DNA of 64,000 nucleotides from Kitasatospora sp. MAP12-44 (GCF_029892095.1 NZ_JARZAE010000004.1:4650001-4714000), one strand, 5' to 3'; positions 1 through 10,046 are shown, counted from the stretch's first letter. The notes: generated by a model not told the origin, from the letters alone. Numbers and translations: made by a program.

Positions 1-464
1 CGGTGGATCCCAAGGCGGCCGTCTCCCAGGGCGGCGACGGGTTCTTCTCGCTCTACCTGGGCCGGGAGGACTCGTCGAGCGCTACCCGCAATCGGTGGGT
101 GTTCAAGGTGCAGACCGCCGCGGAGGCCGGCCAGGACGTCATGGCCCTGTCCACCACCCAGGCCGTCGCCGACCGGTGGACGACGCTGACCGGTGTGTAC
201 GACGCCAAGGCCGGGACCATCTCGCTGTATGTCGACGGTGCGCCGGCTCAGACGGTCCCGGTGCCGGTGCCGGGCATCCTGGCGAGCAGCGGTCCGATCG
301 AGATCGGCCGGGCGCGGTACAAGTCCCACTGGGTCGACTTCTGGAACGGGTCGATCGCCGATGTCCAGGTGTGGAACCAGCCGCTGAGTCCGGCTCAGGT
401 CGCCCAGGCGGCCACGGCCGATTCGGCGGACGTCCCGGCCCGCGCGACGTGGCTCAGGTCCTGA
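1..464 (+). CDS. LamG/concanavalin A-like domain protein, C-terminal part (5' end outside window)
   Basis: This is the 3' end of a gene that starts before the window. The visible 153 residues form one LamG-type (concanavalin A-like jelly-roll) domain. Family marks are the strand pattern around DRWTTLTGVYDAKAG, then ISLYVDG, then IEIGRARY, and the terminal IADVQVWNQPLSP found at the end of such domains. In streptomycetes these domains usually end large secreted carbohydrate-binding or Teneurin/RHS-like proteins. No catalytic domain is visible, so the substrate and the full protein are unknown. The reading frame runs to the window edge, so no start can be assigned. A hairpin after the next gene, not after this one, suggests the two could be cotranscribed. 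Confidence 0.8.
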   Translation, partial: VDPKAAVSQGGDGFFSLYLGREDSSSATRNRWVFKVQTAAEAGQDVMALSTTQAVADRWTTLTGVYDAKAGTISLYVDGAPAQTVPVPVPGILASSGPIEIGRARYKSHWVDFWNGSIADVQVWNQPLSPAQVAQAATADSADVPARATWLRS

Positions 465-583
465 CGCGGCCCGGGGAGTCGGCACCGACACCCTGAGCCG
501 CCCGGCGCTCGGTGCTCGGTGTGCGTCGGTTGCTTGACGCAGAATCTCCCCGACGGGGACCGCACGGCGACGGGAGCGAGTAC

Positions 584-1072
584 GTGATCAAGTACAAGGT
601 CAGGGAGCGGATCTTCGGGATCGGCGACGACCACTGGATCGAGGACGAGCACGGCCACAAGGCGTTCCTGGTGGACGGCAAGGTGCTGCGGATCCGGGAG
701 ACCTTCGAGCTCAAGGACGACACCGGGCGGGTGGTGGCGGTGATCAAGAAGAAGGCGATCGCCGTCCGCGACACGATGATGATCGAGGACGAGCACGGCG
801 CCGTGGTGGCCACCGTCCGCAAGAAGCTCTTCTCGCCGATCCGGCACAGCTACTACGCCGAGCTGCGGGACGGCGGTGAGCTGGAGGCGCACGGTGATCT
901 GATCGGCAAGGAGTACCGGATCGAGTCCGGCGGCCACAAGATCGCCGAGGTCTCGCGGTCCTGGTTCCGGGTCCGCGACCACTACGGCATCCGGATCGCC
1001 GACGGCGCGGACACCGCCCTGCTGCTGTCGGTGGCGGTCTGTATCGAGCAGCTGGTGGCCGAGGACGACTGA
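584..1072 (+). CDS. LURP-one-related family protein
   Basis: A 162-residue protein of the LURP-one-related (Tubby-like beta-barrel) family. It begins VIKYKVRERIFGIGDDHWIE, the typical actinobacterial start of this family, followed by repeated short strands (HKAFLVDGKVLRIRETFEL; GRVVAVIKKKAIAVRDTM; YYAELRDGGELEAHGDLIG). The GTG start at 584 is preceded by a GGGAGCG ribosome-binding site. The frame stays open upstream to 512, but those residues do not look like the family. The biochemical role of these proteins is not established; they may bind membranes or ligands, as Tubby/scramblase relatives do. Confidence is high for the family and none can be given for a function. Confidence 0.85.
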   Translation: MIKYKVRERIFGIGDDHWIEDEHGHKAFLVDGKVLRIRETFELKDDTGRVVAVIKKKAIAVRDTMMIEDEHGAVVATVRKKLFSPIRHSYYAELRDGGELEAHGDLIGKEYRIESGGHKIAEVSRSWFRVRDHYGIRIADGADTALLLSVAVCIEQLVAEDD

Positions 1073-1087
1073 GACGGGCGCGACTCT

Positions 1088-1117
1088 GTGACGCCCGGGT
1101 GCGGGTCCGGGCGTCAC
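1088..1117. terminator. Rho-independent-type hairpin between convergent genes
   Basis: An 11-bp perfect stem (GTGACGCCCGG / CCGGGCGTCAC) with an 8-nt loop lies between the LURP-one-like gene and the convergent membrane-protein gene. It has no T-run, as is usual for Streptomyces terminators. It can serve both strands. Confidence 0.7.
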
Positions 1118-1161
1118 ACGAATCCGAGGGCGACTTCACCACCGGCCGTCGGCACTACGTG

Positions 1162-4032
1162 CTACGCGACGATGGCGTCCAGAAGCTGAGACCGGCTGAC
1201 AGAGCGGTTGGCTCCCTGCGGGATCGCCGCGATGACGTCCAGCACGCGGAGCATCCCGGACCCGAGGTCAGGGTGCCAGCCGCTGCCGCGGCACGGCTGG
1301 CAATGGCCGGGAGCACAGGCGTCTTCGCAGGATCCGCCGGCGCAGGTCTGGCAGCGTGCCCAGGCGCCAAGGGCATCGTGGGTGAGCGCCAGCGCCAAGG
1401 TGTGAGGCCCGGTGCCCCGATACCCCCAGGTGAACTGGGAGCTCCCGGCGGTGATACCGGCGAGAAGCCGGGTACTGCCGTCGGGCTCTTCGACGATGAC
1501 GGCCTCTGGGGCGCCGTTCGTCAGGAAGTACGTCCGGTCCTGCCGAGTCATCAGCGCCGGGTAGCGGTGACCGTGGGCTGAATCGGACCAGCGGCTGCGC
1601 ACCAGCGAGGCGACATCGTCGGAGGGACCACTGAACGGGTCGAAAGCCAGACGCTCCGGCGGCGGCCAGGAGCCCCAGAGAAGTCCGGTGGTCCGCCACA
1701 CGTCTTCGGTGTCGAGGCTGCCCAGATCCAGGGCTGTGACGAGATCCCGGCGCTGCCGGCGCAGGTGCAGCAGATGTGACCTCAGATCAGGCGCGGAGTC
1801 GGGAGCGGCAACCAGCTGGAACGGGTACGGCTCGGCGCTCCCAGCTGGGATCGCGCTCAGTACGTGCATGGGCGTGCGGCACCACGGGGCTGCGGCCCAG
1901 TCAGCCAAGCGCTCGTAGAAGCCGGCGACCGAGGTGGGGGCTGCGGGACTGGATGGGCTATCCGCTGCTGGAGGCATTGTCCGCAGGAATCGGTACCCGA
2001 GAGCGAGGGAGGAGATGTCTGCTGCGGCCAGGAGTTCTTCGGGGACACTCTCGGATTCGGCCAGTTCGAGCGCCTGGCGCCAGCGAACGGCTGCGGTGAA
2101 GAACCGCACGTCGTCGGTTACCTCGGAGGCGATGGTGGCCTCCGGATCGGCGGCAGTATGGATCAGCGCGCAGACCAGCCCGCCTTCTCCGGTCGGGCGC
2201 CGCATGAACGCCCAGTTCTGGAGCATCGTGCTGTGCGGCGCCAGGTGCGGGTACTCGGACGCGAAGGGCTTGGTCCGGCGGACCTTCTCGGCGGTGCGGG
2301 CGATGGCCAGGGATGGCTGCCCGTGGCCGCCGATCACCCCATGAGGTTCGCGCAGCGCCCACTCGACGACGGCCCGCCGTTCCGTTGCCCGGAATGCTGC
2401 ATCCCCTGAACCAGGATGGAGTTCGTCTTCCAGCAGAGCGGTCAGGAGTTCGAGGTTCGCGGGTTGGAGGGCTTCCAGGAGGTCCACTCGGCGGGCGCTG
2501 TCGGCGATTGTGCGGTGGCTTCCGTGATCCTTCCCATCCAGGAGGGAGGACCGCGATTCACGGAGGGCGTTGCAGGCCGCTTCGCGGGCGATGGTGTCGT
2601 CCTGCCGGATCGCGTGCGTGGCTGCCGAGACGAGCGCCTGGAGAGAAGCCAGGGCGATGTCGTCGTAACCGTTGCGGTAGGCGGAGGCGGCGATTTGGTG
2701 AAGCGACTTGTGAAGGGCCTCCAGCTCCAGTGCGTAGGGGCTCGCCGCCGCGCGGCGGGGTCCGAAGCGGCCTGGGATGAAGGACTCGCCGACCGGTCGG
2801 AGTTGGCGGCACAACAGGTCTTCCAGCGTGTCCACCACGAACGTGGGCTCGGGTGGGCGAACTCCTTCGTCCATGAGATCCGTGACCATGCCGGCGAGGT
2901 GCAGGCAACCGTCACCGAAGTCCTTCGCAGCGGCGAGGGCGCGAAAGGAGTCATCACGGGCTCCGAGCGTCGGGCCCAGGAGGCCGCGGATCAGATCGCA
3001 GCCGGAGTGGAAGACGGTGTACGGACTGACCTTGCCCCGCTCCGGATGGAACCGCGTGATGGCGAATGCGGTCGGATCGTCGGCTTTCGGGGCCGTGGTG
3101 GGCGAGGGCCGCCACTCGGCGAGGCTGAGGGGCGGGCCACTGCGGGATGTTGCTCGGACGATGTCGACGGTCAAGGTACGGGCTGCCTCGATCAACCGCA
3201 GCCGGGTGCGGTTCGTCTCGGGAAGGCCGTCCCCGATGGATCTGAGGTTGCCGATGACGGATGCCAGAGTGTCCCTTCCACCCTGGTGGGGCACCGATCG
3301 GGCGACGGAGACCAGTACGGTGATGAGATCATCGTCCGCCGGGGCCTCGGACTGCTGTGCCCGGGCGACGAGTTGGTCAGCATGGCGCCGTACATGCGAC
3401 TGAAGCGTGAGGTCGTCCAGCCGCGCCGCTGCGACCAGCACGTCCCTGGCCGCACGGTAGGCCTGCGCGCAGTCGTCGGGATTTCCGTCAGCCTGACCCA
3501 GGATGAGGTGAACGCGCTGCATGGCGGCCTGGCATGCAGCGGCCGCCGCCCTACTGTTGCGATCGACGGACGGCTGCGAAGCGTGGAGGCGACGCAAGGC
3601 ACTGGCCACGGGCGCGTTGAGTAGCCACCTGGTCTCCAGGCGACTCGCGCACAGTGCAACGGCGGGGACCACGGAGAAGACCACGGGAGCGAGCGCTGCG
3701 AGTGTGACGAGAGTGAGCGCACGTGAGGGTGCTGCCGCGGCCAGGAACGGGAAGACGACGCTGCCGGCGAAGAGGAACCCGTAAGCGGCTGCGCCGACGT
3801 CCAAGGTGGCCATGGCCAGGCGCGCCGTGAAGCGGTTGTGCAGCTGAAGCCAGAGAAAGGCGAACGTCACCACAAGCACCAGCAGGGTCGCCAGCGCCCC
3901 GCCCGCGCTGGTGCAGAGGGATGCCCAGGAGGACGGGTCGTCGGCCAGGCCCGGCCAGTTCAGCACCAGCAAGACCGCCCCGCACGACAGGGCCGCCCAC
4001 GTCACCACGATCAACCGGTTGCGCCCCATCAC
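1162..4032 (-). CDS. Large multi-pass membrane protein of unknown function with C-terminal Cys cluster
   Basis: A 956-residue protein I do not recognise. Four hydrophobic segments at the N-terminus (about residues 6-26, 43-64, 77-100 and 105-130) predict a membrane anchor. A long soluble, Ala/Leu/Arg-rich helical region follows. Near the C-terminus six cysteines (894, 897, 902, 906, 911, 914) lie in a CxxC-x4-C-x3-C-x4-CxxC pattern that could bind zinc, distantly recalling DnaJ-type cysteine repeats. The start at 4032 (Met-Met-Gly-Arg) follows an 87-bp gap from the upstream GNAT gene. No nuclease, kinase or transport motif is evident. It could be a membrane-tethered sensor or part of a defence or phage-related module, but nothing in the sequence decides this. 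Confidence 0.7.
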   Translation of the reverse strand: MMGRNRLIVVTWAALSCGAVLLVLNWPGLADDPSSWASLCTSAGGALATLLVLVVTFAFLWLQLHNRFTARLAMATLDVGAAAYGFLFAGSVVFPFLAAAAPSRALTLVTLAALAPVVFSVVPAVALCASRLETRWLLNAPVASALRRLHASQPSVDRNSRAAAAACQAAMQRVHLILGQADGNPDDCAQAYRAARDVLVAAARLDDLTLQSHVRRHADQLVARAQQSEAPADDDLITVLVSVARSVPHQGGRDTLASVIGNLRSIGDGLPETNRTRLRLIEAARTLTVDIVRATSRSGPPLSLAEWRPSPTTAPKADDPTAFAITRFHPERGKVSPYTVFHSGCDLIRGLLGPTLGARDDSFRALAAAKDFGDGCLHLAGMVTDLMDEGVRPPEPTFVVDTLEDLLCRQLRPVGESFIPGRFGPRRAAASPYALELEALHKSLHQIAASAYRNGYDDIALASLQALVSAATHAIRQDDTIAREAACNALRESRSSLLDGKDHGSHRTIADSARRVDLLEALQPANLELLTALLEDELHPGSGDAAFRATERRAVVEWALREPHGVIGGHGQPSLAIARTAEKVRRTKPFASEYPHLAPHSTMLQNWAFMRRPTGEGGLVCALIHTAADPEATIASEVTDDVRFFTAAVRWRQALELAESESVPEELLAAADISSLALGYRFLRTMPPAADSPSSPAAPTSVAGFYERLADWAAAPWCRTPMHVLSAIPAGSAEPYPFQLVAAPDSAPDLRSHLLHLRRQRRDLVTALDLGSLDTEDVWRTTGLLWGSWPPPERLAFDPFSGPSDDVASLVRSRWSDSAHGHRYPALMTRQDRTYFLTNGAPEAVIVEEPDGSTRLLAGITAGSSQFTWGYRGTGPHTLALALTHDALGAWARCQTCAGGSCEDACAPGHCQPCRGSGWHPDLGSGMLRVLDVIAAIPQGANRSVSRSQLLDAIVA

Positions 4033-4119
4033 GGCCCCTGTCTGTCGAGCACACCGTAGCCGGTATGTCCGACAACGAACCGAGGGATGAGGGGCGATTG
4101 GTCGGCCCCGGGTGCGGCT

Positions 4120-4722
4120 CTATCCGGCGGCGAGTCGTGCGGTCAGATGCTGGTGGGCGGCGGGCCACTCGTCGGCGAGCATCGAGAAGTAGACGCTGTC
4201 CCGCCAGCTGCCGTCCGGGCGGCGGCGGTCGCGGCGGTGGGTGCCTTCGTACTGGGCGCCGAGGCGGCGGATGGCGGCCTGCGAGCGCTCGTTGCGGTGG
4301 TCGGTCTTCCACATCACCCGGCCCATGCCGAGCTCCTCGAAGGCATGGGTGAGCAGCAGCAGCTTGGCCTCGGTGTTGACGGCGGTGCGCCAGACCTCGG
4401 GGCTGTACCAGGTGTAGCCGATCTCCAGCCACTCGTTGGCGGTGTTGATCGCCAGGTAGCTGGTCCAGCCGACGGCGCGGCCGGTGTCGAGCCGGACGAC
4501 GGCGAAGGGCAGGCTCTCGGCGCCCTCGACCTCGGCCAGCAGGTCGTCCAGCAGCTCCCCGAGCTGCTGCTCGGTCCGCGGCGGTACGACGGGGACCCAG
4601 CGCCAGACCTCCTCCTGGTTGCCGCCCGCCTCGAAGAGGTCGGCCAGGTGGGCACGGGAGAGCGGCTCGAGGCGGACGTGCCGGCCGGTCAGGGTGACGG
4701 GGACAGGTTGCTTAGCGGTCAT
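4120..4722 (-). CDS. GNAT family N-acetyltransferase (RimJ/RimL type)
   Basis: A 200-residue GNAT protein of the RimJ/RimL-like subgroup (Acetyltransf_3). It starts TGRHVRLEPLSRAHLADLF, which is characteristic of this group. It has the acceptor-side WTSYLAINTANEWLEIGYTWY and the acetyl-CoA-binding region around TEAKLLLLTHAFEELGMGRVMWKTDHRNERSQ (the LG.GRV and N.RS elements). The Met at 4722 fits the family. The longer open frame to 4800 would add 26 unrelated residues. A TACGTT -10-like box ends 6 nt before the ATG, so the mRNA may be leaderless. The substrate (a protein N-terminus, an amino acid or a small amine) cannot be told. Confidence 0.88.
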   Translation of the reverse strand: MTAKQPVPVTLTGRHVRLEPLSRAHLADLFEAGGNQEEVWRWVPVVPPRTEQQLGELLDDLLAEVEGAESLPFAVVRLDTGRAVGWTSYLAINTANEWLEIGYTWYSPEVWRTAVNTEAKLLLLTHAFEELGMGRVMWKTDHRNERSQAAIRRLGAQYEGTHRRDRRRPDGSWRDSVYFSMLADEWPAAHQHLTARLAAG

Positions 4723-4798
4723 GCCCCGAACGTATCCGAGGATTGAACTAGGAGCAATATATTTCTGCCTTAGTGCAAAGCGAGAAGGGGTGGACGGC

Positions 4799-4831
4799 AA
4801 AGAGGGCCCCGCCGATGGCGGGGCCCTCTTG
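4799..4831 (-). terminator. purA terminator
   Basis: A perfect 13-bp stem (AGAGGGCCCCGCC / GGCGGGGCCCTCT) with a 3-nt loop lies 29 bp beyond the purA stop and is followed on the minus strand by a short T-run. Confidence 0.85.
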
Positions 4832-4859
4832 CGTGCTGGTCAGGCTCAGATGGTCAGGC

Positions 4860-6248
<1,389 letters not shown>

Positions 6249-6269
6249 TTACCTGAGGAAGGACCGGTC

Positions 6270-7103
6270 GTGTCGTCCCAGTCCACGTCCGTACCCCCGC
6301 CGTCCGACGCCCCGCAGCCATCGGAGAGCTGCCCGCTGCTGCTTCTGCTGGACCCGGTCGCGCGTGAGGCGGACGGGGAGGCGGTCCGGATCGCCCGGGA
6401 TGTGCTGGCGGGGGGTGCGGACGTCAAGGTGGTGCTGCCGGAGAACTCGGCCGAACTGGACCGGGTGCTCTCGCATCGCGGCCGCCGCCGTCCGGTGGTG
6501 ATCGGTTCCGACCTGACGCTGCAACGAGTGGTGCAGGCCCTGCACAGGCAGCGCGAGTTGACCGCCGGGCCGCTGGGCCTGGTCCCGGTCGGGCGGGCCC
6601 CGGCGGTGTCGCTGGCCCGCTCGCTGGGGGTGCCCACCGAGCCGGTTGCGGCGGCCCGGGCGGTCCTCAACGGGCAGCCGCGCGAGCTGGGCCTGCTGGT
6701 GGACGACGAGGACGGGGTGGTGCTGGGCGAGGTCCGGATCCCCGGGCGCGGGCAGAGCCATCCGGGCGGGTGGCGTTCGCTATGGGCGAAATTGGTTGCG
6801 GCCGAGCAGGTGGAGTCAGAGCCCGCCCGGCTGCGGGTGGAGGCGGACGGGCGTCCGTTCTTCGGATACGACCGTCCGATCCGGCTGGTCGCGCTGCGGC
6901 TGCCGGTCGGCTCGGCGGTGGCCGAGCTGGTGGTCCGGCCGTCCGGCCCGGGCGGGGCGCTGCTGCGGGTGCGGGCCTCCAGCGTGACGGTGGCGGGCCG
7001 GACCTTCGGCTACGAGGCGGACGGCTGCCCGGTCGGCCCGGTCCGCTCGCGCACCTGGTCGGCCCGGCCGCAGGCCTGGGGGCTGCTGCTGCCCGCGGGG
7101 TGA
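6270..7103 (+). CDS. Diacylglycerol kinase-like (DAGK catalytic domain) protein
   Basis: A 277-residue protein resembling the DAGK_cat/LCB5 family. These enzymes phosphorylate lipid substrates such as diacylglycerol with ATP. The N-terminal half has the fold-like order LLLLLDPVAREADG (residues about 20-35), VKVVLPENSAELDRVL, PVVIGSDLTLQRVVQAL (where the usual GGDGT nucleotide loop is replaced by GSDLT) and GPLGLVPVGRAPAVSLARSLGVP, which corresponds to the LPLGTGNDFAR segment. The C-terminal half is the beta-rich domain (RIPGRG...RLRVEADGRP...LRVRASSVTVAG). Loss of the GGDGT glycines makes catalytic activity doubtful. The GTG at 6270 follows GAGGAAGG. It is monocistronic, ending in a strong hairpin. 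Confidence 0.75.
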   Translation: MSSQSTSVPPPSDAPQPSESCPLLLLLDPVAREADGEAVRIARDVLAGGADVKVVLPENSAELDRVLSHRGRRRPVVIGSDLTLQRVVQALHRQRELTAGPLGLVPVGRAPAVSLARSLGVPTEPVAAARAVLNGQPRELGLLVDDEDGVVLGEVRIPGRGQSHPGGWRSLWAKLVAAEQVESEPARLRVEADGRPFFGYDRPIRLVALRLPVGSAVAELVVRPSGPGGALLRVRASSVTVAGRTFGYEADGCPVGPVRSRTWSARPQAWGLLLPAG

Positions 7104-7113
7104 GCAGCGTCAC

Positions 7114-7141
7114 GCGGGGCCCGGCAATCGCCGGGCCCCGC
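7114..7141 (+). terminator. Terminator after the DAGK-like gene
   Basis: A 12-bp perfect stem (GCGGGGCCCGGC / GCCGGGCCCCGC) with an AATC loop starts 10 bp past the stop codon. Confidence 0.85.
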
Positions 7142-7242
7142 CTGGCAAAAGGGCGTGGTAAGGGGTTTTATCTACGCGCGTTGCCAGCAAAAACGCCAAG
7201 AGTGAGCCGCTCCCGCGTTCGGGAAGCCTGTGCCAACTGCCC

Positions 7243-7248
7243 TAGACT
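7243..7248 (+). promoter_or_regulatory. -10 box of purF (leaderless transcript predicted)
   Basis: TAGACT matches the Streptomyces housekeeping -10 consensus TANNNT and ends 7 nt before the GTG start of purF. Transcription would therefore begin at or next to the start codon, with no room for a Shine-Dalgarno site, and none is visible. Confidence 0.5.
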
Positions 7249-7255
7249 CGAAGAT

Positions 7256-8836
7256 GTGCCTCGTGGTGACGGAAGACTCAACCACGACCTTCTTCCCGGT
7301 GAGAAAGGCCCCCAGGACGCTTGCGGCGTCTTCGGTGTCTGGGCTCCCGGCGAGGAGGTCGCCAAGCTCTCGTACTTCGGCCTCTATGCCCTGCAGCACC
7401 GCGGACAGGAATCCGCGGGAATCGCAGTGAGCAATGGGTCCCAGATTCTCGTCTTCAAGGACATGGGACTTGTCTCCCAGGTCTTCGACGAAGCGGCTCT
7501 GGGGTCCTTGCACGGGCATATCGCCGTCGGACATGCCCGCTACTCGACCACCGGTTCCTCGGTCTGGGAGAACGCCCAGCCGACCTTCCGGGCGACCGCT
7601 CACGGTTCGCTGGCCCTTGGCCACAACGGAAACCTGGTCAACACCGCCGAACTCGCGGAAATGGTCGCCGAACTCCCCGGTGCCGAGCATGTCTCGCGCT
7701 CCGGTCGGACCGCGGCGACCAATGACACCGATCTGGTGACCGCGCTGCTCGCCGGCTATCCCGATCTCTCCATCGAGGAGACCGCCCGGCAGATCCTGCC
7801 GAAGGTCAAGGGCGCCTTCTCACTCGTCTTCATGGACGAGCACACCCTCTACGCGGCCCGTGACCCGCAGGGCATCCGCCCGCTGGTCCTCGGCCGGCTG
7901 GAGCGCGGCTGGGTGGTCGCCTCCGAGACGGCGGCCCTGGACATCTGCGGCGCCAGCTTCATCCGCGAGGTGGAGCCGGGCGAGCTGATCGCCATCGACG
8001 AGAACGGCATGCGGACCTCCCGCTTCGCCGAGGCCGCGCCCAAGGGCTGCGTCTTCGAATACGTCTACCTGGCCCGCCCGGACACCACCATCGCCGGCCG
8101 CAACGTGCACCTGTCGCGCGTCGAGATGGGCCGCCGGCTGGCCGCCGAGGCCCCGGTCGAGGCGGACATGGTGATAGCCACGCCCGAGTCCGGGACCCCC
8201 GCCGCGATCGGCTACGCCGAGGCCAGCGGCATCCCGTACGGCTCGGGTCTGGTGAAGAACGCCTACGTCGGGCGGACCTTCATCCAGCCCAGCCAGACGA
8301 TCCGCCAGCTCGGCATCCGGCTCAAGCTCAACCCGCTCAAGGAAGTCATCGCGGGCAAGCGCCTGGTGGTCGTGGACGACTCGATCGTCCGCGGCAACAC
8401 CCAGCGCGCGCTGGTCCGGATGCTCCGCGAGGCGGGCGCCGCCGAGGTGCACATCCGGATCTCCTCGCCGCCGGTGAAGTGGCCGTGCTTCTTCGGCATC
8501 GACTTCGCCACCCGCGCCGAGCTGATCGCCAACGGGATGTCGGTCGAGGAGATCGGCCGCACCCTGGGCGCCGACTCGCTGGCCTACATCTCGCTCGAGG
8601 GCATGATCGAGGCCACCACGCAGCCCAAGGACAACCTGTGCCGGGCCTGCTTCGACGGGGTCTACCCGATGGAGCTGCCGGACCCGGCGCTGCTGGGCAA
8701 GCTCCTGCTGGAGGCCGAGATCGCGGGCAGCCAGCAGAAGCCCGCCGTCCGCGGCAAGCCGACCGGCTCGGACCTCGACGGGGTGCAGTCGCTGCTCGGC
8801 GGCCACGGCGCGTCCGACGCGCTGCGCCGGCCGTAG
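7256..8836 (+). CDS. purF: Amidophosphoribosyltransferase
   Basis: PurF makes 5-phosphoribosylamine from PRPP and glutamine, the first step of de novo purine synthesis. It is 526 residues long. The order is a short propeptide, then the Ntn-type glutamine amidotransferase whose nucleophile is Cys23 in DACGVFGVW (exposed after propeptide cleavage), then the phosphoribosyltransferase domain with the PRPP loop VVVDDSIVRGNT. Cysteines in CVFEYVYLARP, WPCFFGIDF and NLCRACFDG match the 4Fe-4S ligands of the Bacillus-type enzyme. The GTG at 7256 gives the conserved PRGDGRLNHDLLPGEKGPQD start. It is followed by purM after an 80-bp spacer with a hairpin. Confidence 0.98.
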   Translation: MPRGDGRLNHDLLPGEKGPQDACGVFGVWAPGEEVAKLSYFGLYALQHRGQESAGIAVSNGSQILVFKDMGLVSQVFDEAALGSLHGHIAVGHARYSTTGSSVWENAQPTFRATAHGSLALGHNGNLVNTAELAEMVAELPGAEHVSRSGRTAATNDTDLVTALLAGYPDLSIEETARQILPKVKGAFSLVFMDEHTLYAARDPQGIRPLVLGRLERGWVVASETAALDICGASFIREVEPGELIAIDENGMRTSRFAEAAPKGCVFEYVYLARPDTTIAGRNVHLSRVEMGRRLAAEAPVEADMVIATPESGTPAAIGYAEASGIPYGSGLVKNAYVGRTFIQPSQTIRQLGIRLKLNPLKEVIAGKRLVVVDDSIVRGNTQRALVRMLREAGAAEVHIRISSPPVKWPCFFGIDFATRAELIANGMSVEEIGRTLGADSLAYISLEGMIEATTQPKDNLCRACFDGVYPMELPDPALLGKLLLEAEIAGSQQKPAVRGKPTGSDLDGVQSLLGGHGASDALRRP

Positions 8837-8854
8837 TCCGTCCCGTAGTTCCTC

Positions 8855-8884
8855 CCGCCGCGGGCCCCATGGGGCCCGCGGCGG
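8855..8884 (+). terminator. Perfect GC hairpin between purF and purM
   Basis: CCGCCGCGGGCCCC and GGGGCCCGCGGCGG form a perfect 14-bp stem around a 2-nt loop, 18 bp after the purF stop. It may attenuate read-through into purM or separate the transcripts. Confidence 0.7.
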
Positions 8885-8916
8885 ACACCCCCTAGACCCG
8901 AGAGGGCCTGAAAGCC

Positions 8917-9993
8917 GTGACCAGCAACGATTCCGGTGCCACCTATGCCGCCGCGGGCGTCGACATCGAGGCGGGTGACCGCGCCGTCGAACTCATGAAG
9001 CAGTGGGTGAAGAAGACCAACCGCCCCGAGGTGGTCGGTGGCCTCGGCGGCTTCGCCGGCCTCTTCGACATCTCCGCCCTCAAGCGCTACGAGCGGCCGC
9101 TGCTGGCCTCGGCGACCGACGGGGTGGGCACCAAGGTCGCGCTGGCCGCCGCCATGGACAAGCACGACACCATCGGCCACGACCTGGTCGGCATGGTCGT
9201 CGACGACCTGGTGGTCTGCGGCGCCGAGCCGCTCTTCATGACCGACTACATCTGCGTCGGCAAGGTCCACCCCGAGCGGGTCGCCCAGATCGTCAAGGGC
9301 ATCGCCGAGGGCTGCGTGCTGGCCGGCTGCGCGCTGGTCGGCGGCGAGACCGCCGAGCACCCGGGCCTGCTGGGCCCCGACGAGTACGACGTCGCGGGCG
9401 CCGGCACCGGCGTGGTCGAGGCCGACGCGCTGCTCGGCGCCGACCGGGTCCGCGCGGGCGACGTGGTGATCGCGATGGCCGCCTCCGGCCTGCACTCCAA
9501 CGGCTACTCGCTGGTGCGCCACGTGCTGCTGAACCAGGCCGGCTGGAAGCTCGACCGCGAGGTGGCCGAGTTCGGCCGCACGCTGGGCGAGGAGCTGCTG
9601 GAGCCGACCCGGATCTACTCGCTGGACTGCCTGGCGCTCACCCGGGCCACCGAGATCCACGCGTTCTCGCATGTCACCGGCGGTGGCCTGGCCGCCAACC
9701 TGGCGCGGGTCATCCCGCAGGGCCTGCACGCCCGCCTGGACCGCGGCACCTGGACCCCGCTGCCGGTCTTCCAGACCGTGGCCGAGGTCGGCGCGATGCA
9801 GACCCTGGAGATCGAGAAGACCCTCAACATGGGCATCGGCATGGTCGCCGTCGTCCCGCCGGAGTCGGTGGACGTGGTGCTGGCGATCCTGGAGGACCGC
9901 GGCGTCGAGTCCTGGCTGCTGGGCGACATCGTCTCGCACCAGGACGGCGCCTACGAGGGTGGCGCGGCGCTCTACGGCGACTACGCCGGCTGA
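8917..9993 (+). CDS. purM: Phosphoribosylformylglycinamidine cyclo-ligase (AIR synthetase)
   Basis: PurM performs the ATP-dependent ring closure of FGAM to AIR, step five of purine synthesis. It has 358 residues. It starts with YAAAGVDIEAGDRAVELMK and has the GGLGGFAGLFD element. The ATP-binding/AIR-synthase signature LLASATDGVGTKVALA is followed by HDLVGMVVDDLVVCGAEPLFMTDY. The second half has HAFSHVTGGGLAANLARV. The start codon is GTG at 8917. The purF-purM order is conserved in streptomycetes, and I recall it as SCO4086-SCO4087 in S. coelicolor. A strong terminator follows. Confidence 0.98.
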   Translation: MTSNDSGATYAAAGVDIEAGDRAVELMKQWVKKTNRPEVVGGLGGFAGLFDISALKRYERPLLASATDGVGTKVALAAAMDKHDTIGHDLVGMVVDDLVVCGAEPLFMTDYICVGKVHPERVAQIVKGIAEGCVLAGCALVGGETAEHPGLLGPDEYDVAGAGTGVVEADALLGADRVRAGDVVIAMAASGLHSNGYSLVRHVLLNQAGWKLDREVAEFGRTLGEELLEPTRIYSLDCLALTRATEIHAFSHVTGGGLAANLARVIPQGLHARLDRGTWTPLPVFQTVAEVGAMQTLEIEKTLNMGIGMVAVVPPESVDVVLAILEDRGVESWLLGDIVSHQDGAYEGGAALYGDYAG

Positions 9994-10010
9994 TCGCGGA
10001 GACGACGGTA

Positions 10011-10046
10011 CGGCGGTGGGGGCTCCTGCGGGAGCCCCCACCGCCG
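10011..10046 (+). terminator. purM terminator
   Basis: A 16-bp perfect stem (CGGCGGTGGGGGCTCC / GGAGCCCCCACCGCCG) with a TGCG loop, followed by TTTC. It sits 17 bp after purM. Confidence 0.92.

Noticed and set aside
8662-10041. 459-residue minus-strand frame
   Set aside because: Antisense to purF and purM, with no motif.
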